Of a stretch of 64,000 nt of DNA, positions 24,530-36,399 are shown one piece after another. The DNA lies in the NCBI GenBank assembly GCA_020091685.1, contig CM034599.1, positions 26,969,922 through 27,033,921 of the forward strand, in the 5' to 3' direction. The translations under genes were made by a program, and so were the position numbers. This DNA comes from Lutjanus erythropterus. Taxonomy: Eukaryota > Chordata > Actinopteri > Lutjaniformes > Lutjanidae. Each line of letters opens with the position of its first letter. Position 1 is the first letter of the stretch. The notes below the pieces were generated by a model. It was not told the origin of the DNA. It worked only from the letters and a program-made list of their open reading frames with translations, and did not search any database.

Positions 24530-27500
24530 ATGTATGTGTGTGTGTATGACTGTCTTTATGTATCCGGGAAAAGGGTATTGGGTGGTGGTGGGGAGTGGTG
24601 GATGAGTAGAAATGAGAAAACATCCCATGCAGGCCTTTCAGGCTGTGCCATAAACAGCTGCACACAAGGAATTTTGTGAATGAATGGTGGGAAATACAAG
24701 ACGAGCAGCAAAAGAGCAGGGCACGTGTTATGGATGTGCAGGATGAATATGTTGATGGAGGCAGTTTAGAAGTAACCATGCAAAACTGACACCTGGTGAA
24801 CAAAGCACACTGATTGTTACAATACAGAGAAATATTGATAATGTGTGTCAAGCCAGCAGGTAAATTAAGTAAAAATGATTTCACCACATCATGGAGAGAA
24901 AGCAGTGATGGCTGTTTCCTGACCCCTGTAACACGAAGTCCGTTCATTATATTATACAGGAGATATCTAATATTGTAGAATTTTAACAGTAGAAAGTCAC
25001 TATAAAGACATTTATTTTACTTTCAGCTAAACCCACTTTAAGTCTTAATTTTGTATTAATAAACTCAAAAGTCTGTAGCATCATCAACACTCTCACTGCT
25101 TTCTCTCTTTGGTTATAAGGCCATTATCCACATTGTATATAGCAAGTATTATAAAAGAAACCACCAGTTATCAGACCACCATGTGCAGGATTTGTGACCA
25201 ACTTAACAGAAATTAATCAGATGTCGGGCTCAAGAAACAGAAAGGATTATCATTTGACTTTTTGCTGTTACTTTCCTATGAATTATGATTTTATGGCAAC
25301 TTAATGGAGAATTTCCTGGCACAATCTTGTGCTTCTAGTCTTATAACCTAAAGTTTCATTTTAAAAAGGGGAATAACACCAATTTTAAATGTAATGTCAG
25401 CAGCCTATCACAGGTCATACGAAGTTGGGTCTTCCACAGACACCCTGACAAAATAAGTTGTCATATGTTACTAATTAACTAACTTGCGAACCACATTCAG
25501 AGGTGATGAATGACGCAAGAAAATTGTGAATATGAAACTATAAAAAATACATTTAAGGGCTCACTGGACATTTTTTGGGTTACTTTGAATGAAAGCATAC
25601 TGAGACACTATGTAGTCACTGTTCATTGTTAAGTATAAACTAATCTAGCCTGACACATCCATTTTTGTATAAAAATTACATTTGAATTCTTAAGCTGAGT
25701 GTTATTCCCCCTTAGTTGCAGTGAGCAAACTGAATTCAGGTCTGTGACTGGGTAGTGGAATGACGAGGGAGCATCTCCAGTGGTTCCATGCTGAGCACTG
25801 GACCAACATGAAAGACGAGGACGAGAAGGAAAGAGAAGCAATAACGTCACATCACTGAACAGGGAGGCACTGAGGGTTATAGCAAAACATTAGTAAACCT
25901 TCAACAGCTTGAAGTCAACAAAGCATTCTTTGAGTTTGCCCTATTCGGAGAGTTTTTTGTTGATGTATTTCAAGCTGCATGCAAGTTTTTATTATATCCA
26001 CAGCTGTAAGTAATAAAATGTTAGTATACACATTTAAAAAGAAGATAAAGGGGTATTCTAACCCTGTAGCCCTCATTTTACACATCTATTTTGAGCTTGG
26101 ATGCCTTCAAGGTAAATGAGACGGTCCCCTGTGTAGCACTGTGAAATAAATAACAAATCCTTGGATCAGATATGAGTATGATACCAATGGGCCCCAATAG
26201 TCTCTATATCATTACTTGGGATGAGAACACAATTCACTTGAGAAAAAGACAATAAGTAATCAGAAGGTATTGTATTCAATTACTATAAAATATTATGTGA
26301 AGGAAAAGGCAGGCCACTTTGTAATTACTGCCCTAGCTTTGATAATTAAGTAGGACATGTAAACATTTTTATATCTCTCTACATTAAGTCTTTCACTAGG
26401 CTAGATCTAGTACAACAATATTAATATACTTATTAACAAGGCCTGGGTATGTATCTATTTCTGGCTTGGTCATAGCCTGGCCTTTATCAAATCCAGAGTC
26501 CTGCACTATTGGGTGCATTTGACAGCACATCATCTAATGCAAGATGAAAGCAGTATCAAACTGTCCATGCAAACACGCCTACTGAGACTACAATGTGGGT
26601 AGTTTCTACTGCCAGTATACACAAGAGATAATGCAAATGCTCTGTCTGGACTGAACTCTGTGACAAGGGATACCAATTAGTCTTGTGCAATTTTAAATCG
26701 CATTGGAAACACATTGATATAAACAAAATAAATGTAATAACTGTATTGTCAAGGATATAGAGCAAGGTTTATGTGAACTGGAATCCTAGATGGAATCATG
26801 ATGCAGGGTGACTTATTCATTATATTTCTGAAAATATAAATGTCTGATTTGCAGTTTGATTTAGTAGTTTTGCATTGATCAATGTTTTGTTTTTTAAAAA
26901 ACAAATTCAGTAAAATGTGTTAGTTCCAACAGTGTGGATCTATATCGGTCATTTACCTCCAGGTCTCCTTTGGTAATGCAAGCTTCCTCTACACGGAACT
27001 GAAGGTCCTCCACCTTCCTATTCAACAGAAAAAAGGAGTTTTTTTGTTGTTGTTGTTTCAGCTTATCTGAGGAGCTAATGACCTTTAAGTACAATGATCA
27101 AGAGCAAGGTTAAGTCAGCTCAGACATAGATCTTTCCTCATGACTTAATAAGACTGTAATAGTATGACAACATAATATATTCATGAATATTTTCCCATTT
27201 TCTGTCTCAAACTGAGCCTATAATATCCAAAAAATTGATGACATACTGTCATGGGTGGCAATATATCAGTATGTGACTCGCAACACCTCTGGAAATCCTT
27301 ACCTACGCTCCTCCTCCAGCTGATTTAGCAGCTCGACTTTGTCTTTGTCTGCAGCTTCTACCAAGGCACGTAACTGGTCCATCTTAGCCTCCATCTTCAA
27401 CAGATGAACAGTGAACAAAAAATCAGTACGAGTAATTTATGATCAACAGTAGGTTCATGCAGGGTATTATTATTATTATTATCATTATTATTATTACTCT

Positions 27501-30500
27501 TAATAAACCACTGAGTGAGCTGACCTGCTCCTGATCATCCCTGAGCAGGCTAATTTCTTGCTCCATCTCTCCAACATGGCCAGTGGCCTTGGCAACCTCA
27601 GCTCTCTCCATGTCTCTCTCAGCCATTAGCTGCTCAATGTGCTGCTGCTTCTCCTTCAAGGCCTCCTGCAGGGCTGTGGTGCCCGAAATCTTACGACTAT
27701 ACCTTGATGATGTCTCTGTTAGCTATGGAGAGATAGAATGCAAGCATGGTCAGACTGATGAGTAAACAGCATTAAAAAACAGACGAGTATGAGTTTGTTG
27801 AGACTGAGTGTGTTCATGGCTCACCAGGCCTGTGCGACTGGGCTTGGCACTGACAGAGGATGCCACAGAGCTCATGGTACTGATGGAGGAAGCACTTGGG
27901 CTTCGCTTTAGTCCTGATGGTGTGGCCACTACTTTCCGAACTGTTGTTTTTGCTTTGGCTGGCGTGGTGGAAGGGAAGCCAATGCGTGTGACTTTATGTA
28001 CCGGAGCAAATAAGCCATACTTGGGTTGGCACTGGAAATATCTGGGGACAGATAATGGAATACAGTCATGACAATGGAAGTCATAGCATAAATGTGGTTA
28101 GCAGGTATAAACAATTTTCTTTTAGTTATTTACAGATCTGGTGACTGCTGTACCTTGTGCCTGCCACTGCCCCATCATTCTTTCCCAAGGGCTCATCCAA
28201 TTCCACACCACACCACTCGCCTTTGGCAAAATCTGTTTCTCCAAGGAAACGTACCACTCCTGCCTTTGTACCACCAACCTGAGAAGGAAACACCAAACAT
28301 TATCCAACATTTAATCTCCTTGACAGATAAGAGAGGCCTAAAGAGTAATCAGCTTTGCCTGGTAATAAACCCTGAGTGAGATAATTCCATCAAAGCAACA
28401 GAAACAAACATGTGCAAGCTTTGAACAGAATGAGGCCAAACTGTCAGCATGTGAAACATGTATTTTTCTTTCAATTATTTAAATGCACAGCTGCATTTTG
28501 GTTTACATTACACTAAACTTAGTAGTAGTGAGCACATTTCTTTAAGCAGGAAAAGTTGAACGTGAGGGTTCTTAGTTATGACTTTTATAGTGTGTCACCA
28601 CAGAACAATGCATATGATGTTTTCTTCTTGTGTTTATGTTCTTCCAGTCTTCATAAATACATTGGTTATCTGATTATCAGGCCGGTCATCAACAAGGAGT
28701 TGTGGGCAGTTAGCACTGCCGCAGAACTTGATATATTTTAAATTTCGCAAGGCATGCACTGGGTGTGCACATTGGCTGGAACTGTGTAATTGTAGAGGCT
28801 TGCAGGTGTGCATTCATGTTTGCAGAGCCCACCACAATAAACATGCAGCCAGCTTAAGGATGAAGGAAGATGCTCATCAAGATACAATCAATCCACTAAG
28901 ACTGCACAGATGGTAACTAAAGAGGAGGGTTCCATTAGTCATGTGACTCTGTCCAAACATTGTTCATGCTGATCCTAATTTTGCTCATTTATGACACAAA
29001 GGTAGAATGTTAGAATTCTGTTACTTTGCTAAAATATCCAGGGAAGAAAAATTACTTTTTAAGATAATGAGACAAACATTACCAATACACGGTCTCCCAT
29101 CTTCAACTCCCTTTCCCCCTTCTTGACTGATCCAGTCTCTGAGAGGTTGGAGACAGATTCACTGTTAGTGCGGGCGAGGTTGGAAGATGCTGTAGCTGGT
29201 GTAGTCGGTGTAGTGGAGGAGGCCTTCTTGGCTGCCGTGGTAGTTGTGGGTAATGCTGATTTTGTGGTAGGTGTATGCGACGCCACACTACCAACTGAAG
29301 GAGTGGGCGATGCAGCGCGGGAGGGTGGTGCCGTCTGAGTTCCATTAGCCTCCCCTTCTGTGCGAGACAACTTGGATGGACGGGTAAATATTCCTCGCAG
29401 GGCCTCACACTGGAAGTAGCGCACCCCTGCCACAGATCCATCATTCTTCCCAATTGGCTCATCTAAAACAATCCCTGCCCACTGTCCTGGGGCAAACTGT
29501 GTCTCCCCCAAAAACTGTATGTAGCCTGGCTTATTCCCATTCACCCATACACGCTCCCCAATCTGGAAGCTCTCTGTACCACTCTGTGCATCTCCTCCAC
29601 TGGCACTTGCAGCTGATTTGTCGGTTGCAGCAGCTTTAGCGCCTGCTGAAAAATAAGGAGCAAGAAAGAAAACAGAGGTTTAAAAAACTCCTGAGAAACT
29701 GAGTTGTGTGAGAAAAACAAATGTGACAAATGCTGTTCTAAACATTGCATTGTCATGTGATTTGATGTGCAGGTTATATTATGGAAGCTGAATCTTTCCT
29801 CTGTTTAAATGTGTTCTCTTACTGGCGAACATGACATCCATTGTCAGGGTCTTCAAACAAAATTTAACTGTGACAATAATACTGCTGGCAAAAGAAATCT
29901 ATGCTAAATGTTTGAAAATCTGGCTATAATACTATTCTCATACAAATCATTACTTCTGGCAAGATACTGGTGTAAAAGCAGTGATGTCTCCATCTTCTCA
30001 AAGCAATTCCCAATGCACTGTGCAAAACAGTCACTTCGCTCATATATGAGACTATGAACCCCTTATTGCAAACATAAGCTAACTAATTAAAAAGAAAGCA
30101 TTATAGCATCCCTTGCCATCTTTGAGGAGCATCATGCAAAACTACTCTAAACTTACACTTAATTTCATTGTATCCAAATCAGTACAGACCTGTTTAAGTA
30201 CTGTTGAACCATCAACCAAAATGTGTAGAGCGTGTTTTTCACATGGTAGACACAGTACAATGTTCTCCTCTAGCAAGGCAAACTTTCAGTGCCAAAGGGA
30301 CTATCTTGCTAAGTTTAGGTGACAACTGTTTATCATCTTTCAACATAATTGTATTATAACAGATCTTTATTGGATTTTGTTGTATTAAAACACCAAATAA
30401 CCATTTAACTCAACAAGATGAACATGAATTGCTCTCTCTCTATGATAATGTTATGCTACAGTCACTTATCATTTTGTTCGTCATGCCATTTCAATTCAAT

Positions 30501-31288
30501 CACTGGTTTAAACTGGAAATTGAATTAAGTGTCTGAAATTGAATTAAGCATCTGAAATGTCCAAAGCTCAGTCAATTGGGTTAACCTTTTTGGTTTATTA
30601 GATCCACAGTCTAGCTCCCACATTTTCTCCCAGTGTTCAACTAGTCTAGCTTGGCATTAGGAAAAAGAGGTTCACAACTCCACTGTTTATTTAGAGGCTT
30701 ACTATGCTCTTAGATCTGTTGTGATTTAATAATGCAACCTACAAAACTGACCAAGACCAAGGTGGGTCTCCCTTTGTATGTGTGATAAAATGGCTGGTTA
30801 ATGTGTCTCATATTTTATTTGAGGAGTTGTTTGAGTTATTTTATCGGTTCTATCCATTCAATGAAAATGACCACTTCTGGCTGAAGCTACTAGTCTAAAG
30901 ACTTGTGCATGAACCCATAGAAACTCTTTTTAGCTACAAGGTGCTACAGGTTTTATCAAGATATAAACTGGGAACAAGCACAGCGTAAAACTTGTCAGTT
31001 TGCCCAAAAAGTGTAGAAAAGGTGCAGTACAATGTGTGACATAATTTCATGTTTACAAACCCTGTAGGAATAGGAAAAGAAGTCCTTGCACCACAAGTAT
31101 CAACCAAACAGCCCTTGACTATGGAACATTCAAGGGCTTTTTTTATTTTCAATTTGCTCCCACAAATTGAAAGAGTTGCACATGGGAAGATTCTTACCTG
31201 TGCTGGGGTTGGTCTTGGGGGCTCCTGCCCCAGGGGGCTTTGCTATCTTGCTGGGCACTTTGATCCCACTGGGCTTGGCTGTGCTCAT
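8376..31288 (-). CDS. clip1: clip1, CAP-Gly domain-containing linker protein 1 (CLIP-170), long form
   Basis: Binds growing microtubule plus ends and links them to dynein/dynactin and membranes. Exons 5'-3': 31198-31288, 29083-29645, 28154-28278, 27825-28041, 27525-27722, 27303-27394, 26957-27017, 24199-24297, 21249-22157, 21015-21131, 20673-20730, 20453-20536, 20166-20322, 19789-19954, 19356-19571, 15651-18104, 14415-14552, 14169-14275, 13954-14074, 13810-13862, 12244-12361, 10404-10554, 10228-10280, 8869-8996, 8376-8604. All join in frame to 2,234 aa. CAP-Gly domains lie at about 60-125 and 214-280, each with GKNDG, and a Ser-rich stretch follows. Coiled coil fills about 335-2120. Two zinc knuckles follow (C2175, C2178, H2184, C2189; C2215, C2218, H2223, C2228), then the tail DDQTF, an EEY/F-like end. 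Without exon 16 it would be 1,416 aa, close to human (about 1,438). Start MSTAKPSG matches human MSMLKPSG. Confidence 0.96.
11579..11774. mobile_element. Teleost interspersed repeat (MITE-like)
   Basis: Lies in a clip1 intron. The text GCCATGTTGCACCACCATGT-TTCTACAGTAGCC, GCTCTAGATAGAGCC and the end CTAAATTCTACACAGTGG-TCCTTTAA is a repeat I recognise from several fish genomes. Boundaries are approximate; no TSD was resolved and no coding capacity is visible. Confidence 0.55.
13069..13441. mobile_element. Non-autonomous hAT element, family H1, copy 1, intact 8-bp TSD
   Basis: A 373-bp element in a clip1 intron. The left end TAGGGCTGGGCAATAT and the right end ATATTGTACAGCCCTA form imperfect terminal inverted repeats (14 of 16). 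It is flanked on both sides by the exact 8-bp duplication CTCTGATC (13061-13068 and 13442-13449), the signature of hAT-superfamily insertion. The AT-rich interior has no ORF, so it needed a transposase in trans. Confidence 0.88.
15073..15348. mobile_element. Palindromic MITE, family P, short copy with both termini
   Basis: Left end TTAAGGGACAGTTCACCCCC and right end TTTTGGGGTGAACAGCCCC-TTTAA are inverted copies. The interior shares GTGCCATTTAGTTCCATTAT with the copies at 7128 and 46516. It is an internally deleted, non-coding derivative inserted in the clip1 intron just 3' of the giant exon. Confidence 0.8.
15651..18104 (-). other. clip1: Giant symmetric coiled-coil exon of clip1 (coding exon 16)
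   Basis: One uninterrupted 2,454-nt exon of 818 codons, phase 0 at both ends. Acceptor TTTATTTTCCCAG precedes the codons for [10 protein letters not shown]; donor GTATTC follows SKQLE. It encodes clip1 residues 1052-1869. I find no proline in the whole exon and a single tryptophan. Glu, Lys, Gln, Leu, Ser and Asp dominate in heptad-like spacing, so a continuous coiled coil is expected. The neighbouring exons (QPYKEQAQ before, [14 protein letters not shown] after) resemble adjacent stretches of the human protein, so the exon sits between EELRKQADKAKA-like and MEQMTKEKTETL-like human segments as an insertion. Its symmetry means skipping would preserve frame. Constitutive versus alternative use cannot be read from DNA. 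Confidence 0.9.
23047..23719 (+). pseudogene. Decayed Tc1/mariner-like (ISRm11-type) transposase remnant with terminal inverted repeats
   Basis: About 670 bp in the clip1 intron 22158-24198. The left end (AAAAAAAGTTTGGAAACATT-GTGTTGAACATAAATAAAAAC) is an inverted copy of the right end (TTTACACAATGTCCCAAC-TTTTTTGGAATTGGG). Between them the plus strand keeps fragments of a transposase catalytic region ([21 protein letters not shown]) and of its C-terminal part, broken by stops and internal deletions. It is inactive. The superfamily assignment rests on resemblance to a common teleost repeat I know; the subgroup name is less certain. Confidence 0.75.
24441..24545. repeat. Compound (TG)n-(TATG)n microsatellite
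   Basis: About 36 TG units followed by several TATG units and a short TG run, 140 bp from a clip1 exon within the intron 24298-26956. Long open frames across it (Cys-Val and His-Thr repeats) are artefacts of the dinucleotide. The rest of this intron shows nothing else I can support. Confidence 0.97.
27465..27500. repeat. (ATT)n microsatellite
   Basis: About twelve ATT/ATC units in the clip1 intron just downstream (minus strand) of the exon 27525-27722. No other function is evident. Confidence 0.9.
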
Positions 31289-31402
31289 GTTTTCTCCTGT
31301 GATCTCCGAGACCCACAAGGCTTATGTCCGTCAGTGGGTACAGACTGACCCCAGACCATGAAAACAACTGTTCGCAGCTCTGTGATGGTGAAGTTGTTCT
31401 TT
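31289..31402 (-). other. clip1: clip1 5' UTR part of the first coding exon
   Basis: On the minus strand a strong acceptor (T-rich tract, then TTTTTGTGCAG) precedes 31402, giving 114 nt of leader before the MSTAKPSG start codon. The T tract reads as an A-rich stretch at 31405-31560 on the plus strand. The exon is therefore 31198-31402, and the leader must be spliced from an upstream non-coding exon. Confidence 0.7.
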
Positions 31403-34400
31403 CTGCACAAAAATCAAACAAAAAAAAAATTAAAACACAAACAAAATATGTTAAACAAAAAGAAAAAACAGGAAAAAGGAGGAAGGAGAAGAAGTCCTGC
31501 CAACAAAATGGACCCTGTTTGGAGAGAAAAAAAAAACAAAAAAAAAAACAGACAGCAATAATTTAACATAGCATGAAGTAATAAATAGTAAGTACAGACA
31601 TGCCTTTAGGGCATGTTCATTGACTTTGTTTTTGGTTCACTGTTAATGGAGGCATTTTGTTTCTGTTATGACAACAAGCTCCTCAGTACACACCATGTCA
31701 GAGTTAGACCTAAAAATACCCAACCAAAGGCCAGATGATATGCAGTCTATGTTGCTGCCATCATGAACTCATGAACAGCCCATCATCTGTGACCTTGACC
31801 ACAAAACACGCAGTACCACAAACACAGCCTCTCACTCAATCTATCAGTCTGGCATATAAAATCATGTAAATCTGGTTGGCAGATTTTTCTAAAACAGGAT
31901 TACTGTAGAAACAAGACCACCACCAGCAGCAGATTATCCTGTTTATCAGATTACCTCACCACAGAAACTGACCGGTTGAAGGTACTACTCAAACATGGTC
32001 CCCCTGTTGTTAGTTTTACAAAATGACAGAGTGTCATCATGACACCCATAGCCTTGATTAATTAAAATCCAACAAGAGCAAAAGTATTCACAACCTTTGA
32101 GCTTCAGGCCAATCTACTGACAGATCTGTAGGATTTCAGCCTATTTCAGTGGAGCACTAACAAGATCTCTGCAGAACAGGTGCACAGATTGTCTAGGACA
32201 CCAAGTCTGATGCTTGATTGTGTGACTAGTCAGTAAAACTACACACAAGCAACATAAAGAATGGATGACTTGCTTTGTCAGCAACAGCTATTGCAAAGTG
32301 TATGTTTACAAACATGCCTCTATCATGAAAACTTATTACAGCCTAACATTTGATGTAAAGCATGCAATCACCAAAGACATACTTCATGTTCAGACAATAT
32401 GCAAACAACTATTAATGAAGGGATTTCAATATTATTGAATTGTTGTTATTTGATACCAAGTGCTACTCATTTGCCTGTTTTCACACACATTAGACCATGG
32501 ACCCCCAGTTTGAGAGGATTTCAAGAATTCCCTCTCAGTATTTTTTATTTTTAGGTTTTAAGATAGTAAATTCTCCATAATCAATCAATGATCAAACAAG
32601 ACTACACCCACTAAAAATTACATTAATCAAAACAACCAACCTTATGTCTTCCCTTGTTACTCCAACGTCCAAAAAATGTGATAAATGTTAAAATTGTAAA
32701 AATGTTAAAATCCTGGGGACCCCCTTTAACCCACTGAAGGACTCCTATTGATCCCTGGTCCCCAGTTCAAAAATCATTATGTTAGAGAACAGCCTCTCTT
32801 TTGAACAAATTTCGATGTCAGGATCTGTGTAAATTTTGTACTTGGAATGTGCTTTGGCACCTTACGGGTGAAAGCTAGGAGCTTATTTTTGAGCCTAAAT
32901 AAGTTACACACTGCATGTCAGTGAATCAAATCTGTGCTTTTTTTTCTTATAATGACTATTACCACAGACCATGTAGTGTAAAGTATATTAAAATGGCTTT
33001 TATAATGTCAAGAAAATGGTTTCATTATTTTTATTAGCACAACCATCAACAACAAATGCCAGCAGGACAAACAAAAACATTTTAAAAGGATGTTTGAGTG
33101 TAAGAGAAGGTCATTCTTAAATCATTTAAATGTCCTTTACAGTGAAATAAAATCACATAAAACATTTAATCACCTAACCAACTGCTTTCTCACCTCTCAA
33201 ACTGTTTTGAGTCAGTTTTTAAGTGAGCTAAGACACATGATCTCACACATGGTAGAAATTTAATATAGAACTTGTTCAGCAGTGTCACACAAACATACCT
33301 TTCATTCCTGAACGAGCCTAAAAGCCATAGTATTTAGTAGGTTCACCAAAACAACCAAGGAGACACTGTGTCACACAGCCTCCTAGATATTTCTCAGCTG
33401 AGAATAAAGGGTGGCCATCAGAAAGCAGTGTCCTAGTTCAAACAAAGTGTTCCACTTTTCTCCCGCTGTCTTTGAATGATACTGATTATTGCCCCCAGGT
33501 CAGGAGGAGACCAGGGAGAGAAAGCATCTCAGAGGCCAGAGACTGCACAGTTGAAATTAAAGACACACAAAAAGAGCCCATATATGATCTTTTAAATCTT
33601 TAGTAATTCATTAAATGAATTTGTTTTAGCAATATCTAGTCCGATTAACCCTTGAGCCTGAGAAACATCACTAGAAAAGTTTCGAAAAATCATATGCACT
33701 GCAATGTCTTAGTGGCGCACCACCAGACATTACTATGACCATCTTGTGAGCATTAACAGTGGATGTTTCAGCTCTGATTGGTGAGCTAAAGCAGTCAGCT
33801 GAAAATGATCCACTTAGTCTGGAGAATTTCCCACTGCAGTAATGTTAATCTTTTGCCACTGACTCTTACTCTAATCTGTAGCTAGGAAGAAAGCCAAACA
33901 CCGATAGTTTGCAAAAGTTTAAGGGAATTAATATGCTGATGTGTAATTCTTAAATAGATTCAACTTATTCAGTACTAGTCTAGCCTATACCCAAATCCCA
34001 TGTAGTCTGGTCTGAGTTTTGTCTTGACATAAATAACGAAATAGAAATGGAAAGACGGCAGCCTGTAAAACAGAACTGAGATTTATTCTACTTCTCAAAA
34101 TGACAGCATAGGCATAATCAGGTTCCGTGTTGGTAATGATAGATGTTTATGTGCTCAAAGTCTGCAAGCAATAGTATGGACCTCACTCATCAAAGCATTG
34201 GATTGGAAAAACTTCATACAGAATGAAACACAATCAATGTTGTAGATGAATGTCTTCACAACACTACTACATAGTTAACTAGCTGGCTTTCCAGTGTACA
34301 GTATGTACAAAGTTAAGTCAAACATGTCTTGCTGACTACAGGACTGCAAAACCACTTATGATACAGACGTTAGCTGAATCAGCTTACATGTTTTGCACAG

Positions 34401-34707
34401 ACAGTATGAACTCTATCAATTTCGGCCTCCCAAGTATTTATCAACTAATGGGAGGGTGTCACTGGTTACACACAGTGAGTTTTCATTTCACATTATTTTT
34501 CACTGACTAATATTAACCACTGACATCAAAAATATTGAACCCAAACAGGTGTTCAAACAGGTTTCCTTGGAATGTTTTTACTGCAAGTCCAGCAGTAATT
34601 TAGTCCTAGCTGCTGAGGCATCCCTCTCAGATTTTTTTTGTTTCACACAAAGAGCAAAACATTTTTTATGAGATTTGTAAGCCTTACACAATAAACTCAC
34701 AACTTAA

Positions 34708-34710
<3 letters not shown>

Positions 34711-34744
<34 letters not shown>
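34711..34744. repeat. (AC)n microsatellite
   Basis: About 17 uninterrupted AC units followed by AAAC units, in the clip1 first intron. Confidence 0.95.
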
Positions 34745-34749
<5 letters not shown>

Positions 34750-35069
34750 AACCGATTTAACATAATCAGAAGTGTGTCTTTACTGATGTCACCCACACTC
34801 TTGCACTTGTTTTTTCATCACAAGACCAAGGCAAGCTCTGGTTCTTCCTTTTTGAGGAAACATCTGCTGGGATGATTATGTAGGCCCCTGCTAGCATCGA
34901 CAGAGGAAGGTGTAGAAAAGCACTAACAGGACGTTAGGAGAGAATAAGTGCCAGAAGTATCCCGCATTCTCAGTGTCAATGAACACAGGTTCACTTGTTT
35001 TCAAGTTAACAACCCTCATTGTCTACAGGCAAACATTAAATCTACAACACAGCCAGTGTATATCAACAC

Positions 35070-35205
35070 TAACTTTCATCCATCCATCCATCCATCTTCA
35101 ACCGCTTATCCAAAATCGGGTCACGGGGGTAACAGTTCAAGCAGGGGAACCTAGACATCCCTTTCCCCAGCTACATTAGCCAGCTCTGACTGGGGGATCT
35201 CAACA
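35070..35205. repeat. Teleost interspersed repeat with CATC-repeat edge
   Basis: Four to five CATC units, then CAACCGCTTATCC, CGGGTCACGGGGGTAACAG, and CCCTTTCCCCAGCTACATTAG-CCAGCTC. This combination is a dispersed repeat I recognise in many fish genomes; its exact class is uncertain to me. No coding capacity is visible. Confidence 0.6.
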
Positions 35206-35500
35206 CTGACTTGTCGTACAAAAAAGATTCTGGCACTTACAATTATTCCCAGGTCCATATCTGAGACCTGAAATAATTAAATATATGGAAGGATAGTCAA
35301 GGTTTCCACTGTGGGCCCCATGGTAAAAACCAGACTTTCCAGGACTAATAGAGCCTCTTCAACTAGAACAGATAGGGTGTGTTACCTAAAGTTACTGAAA
35401 AAAAATGTACATAGTGGTTTCCACTCCAGTGGGCTTAAATCAACTAATATGATACATGTATGTATGAACAAAGGATAATATGCCTGTAAAATAACCAACA

Positions 35501-35935
35501 AGGGCTATGATTTATAAATAATATATCCATATTTTTAAGCTATGCCATGATACACAAAATATATCTTGACATACACATATTTCTTCTCTAAAATAGCATA
35601 TCATAAATTCTCAAATAGTGGCCAAGGACAGATTCATCATTTCACCAAATAACTCTTATTGCAACAATATTGTAGGGACGACTATTGGTGCTTTCTCAAA
35701 CTATTGCCACAATGAGATTTGTGATAAATAATCATTAGTAATGTGGGTATTAAGGCAAATGATAGAGCACCTATAACAGTCTCGTAAATTCAAAAAGTTA
35801 CAACACTTTACTATCATGCCGCTTTGAAAAACAGGAAAAGACAACTCTTAAGCTAGGCCATATCACAATATCCAAAATCTAAGACAATACCTCGCCTCAT
35901 ATGATCTTGATATAATGATATATTGCCCAACCCTA
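35501..35935. mobile_element. Non-autonomous hAT element, family H1, copy 2 (decayed)
   Basis: Starts AGGGCTATGA and ends TATATTGCCCAACCCTA. The interior is collinear with the element at 13069-13441: TCTCTAAAATA-GCATA, an ATCATTAGTAATGTGGGTAT block, and AAGGCAAATGATAGAGCA against AAGGCAAATGATAGAACA. No clean TSD remains, which suggests an older insertion. Confidence 0.75.
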
Positions 35936-36399
35936 TCCTACCAATTTATAGTTATCTGACTTCCCCACAAAAGTAAGACATTCTCACACTGTAAATTCCA
36001 CAATGTCAAGCTTAAAGGCTAACCTTAATACAAATACAGAAATGTCAGAGTTTAGGTATTGCCTTTGCAGGTGAACAGACTGCAACCCATCAAAGCTTTA
36101 GTCACGTTAGTGAGTCCAAACAAGTTAAACTGCTTTTTGTTAGAAATAGAAAGGCTTAGTTGCTTGCCTAAGTCACACCTTAAAACCGCAGAACTGTCTA
36201 ATGAATGCAGACTCCATTATTGCACAGCTGCATGATTATTACAGTGTGACAATGCAGTTACATAGCTAACCTAGCGTTAAGTTATCCTAGGGTCTGGTCA
36301 ACGAATTGGCCTACCTCGTCTGGTAGCTAACGGATTGAGAGCTGTCGATGAGGTGGCACATCTGGTAAGAGTGAAGCCTGTAAAAAACACTATGTCAGC

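Noticed and set aside
24342-24947. Long open frames on both strands rich in Cys-Val or His-Thr repeats
   Set aside because: They are produced by the (TG)n microsatellite; no splice sites, homology or start context support a protein.
29103-29462. Pro/Arg/His-rich open frame antiparallel or shifted to the clip1 CAP-Gly exon
   Set aside because: Shadow frame of the GC- and repeat-rich linker of clip1; the real frame is fixed by the CAP-Gly domains.
31289-31318. In-frame extension upstream of the clip1 start (WVSEITGEN)
   Set aside because: The extension would need a TTG start; the ATG of MSTAKPSG matches the human start and has no upstream in-frame ATG in the exon.
32490-32790. Paired CCATGGACCCCCAGTTTGAG and CCCTGGTCCCCAGTTCAAAA motifs
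   Set aside because: They look like ends of a dispersed repeat but are in direct, not inverted, orientation and I could not define boundaries or a TSD.
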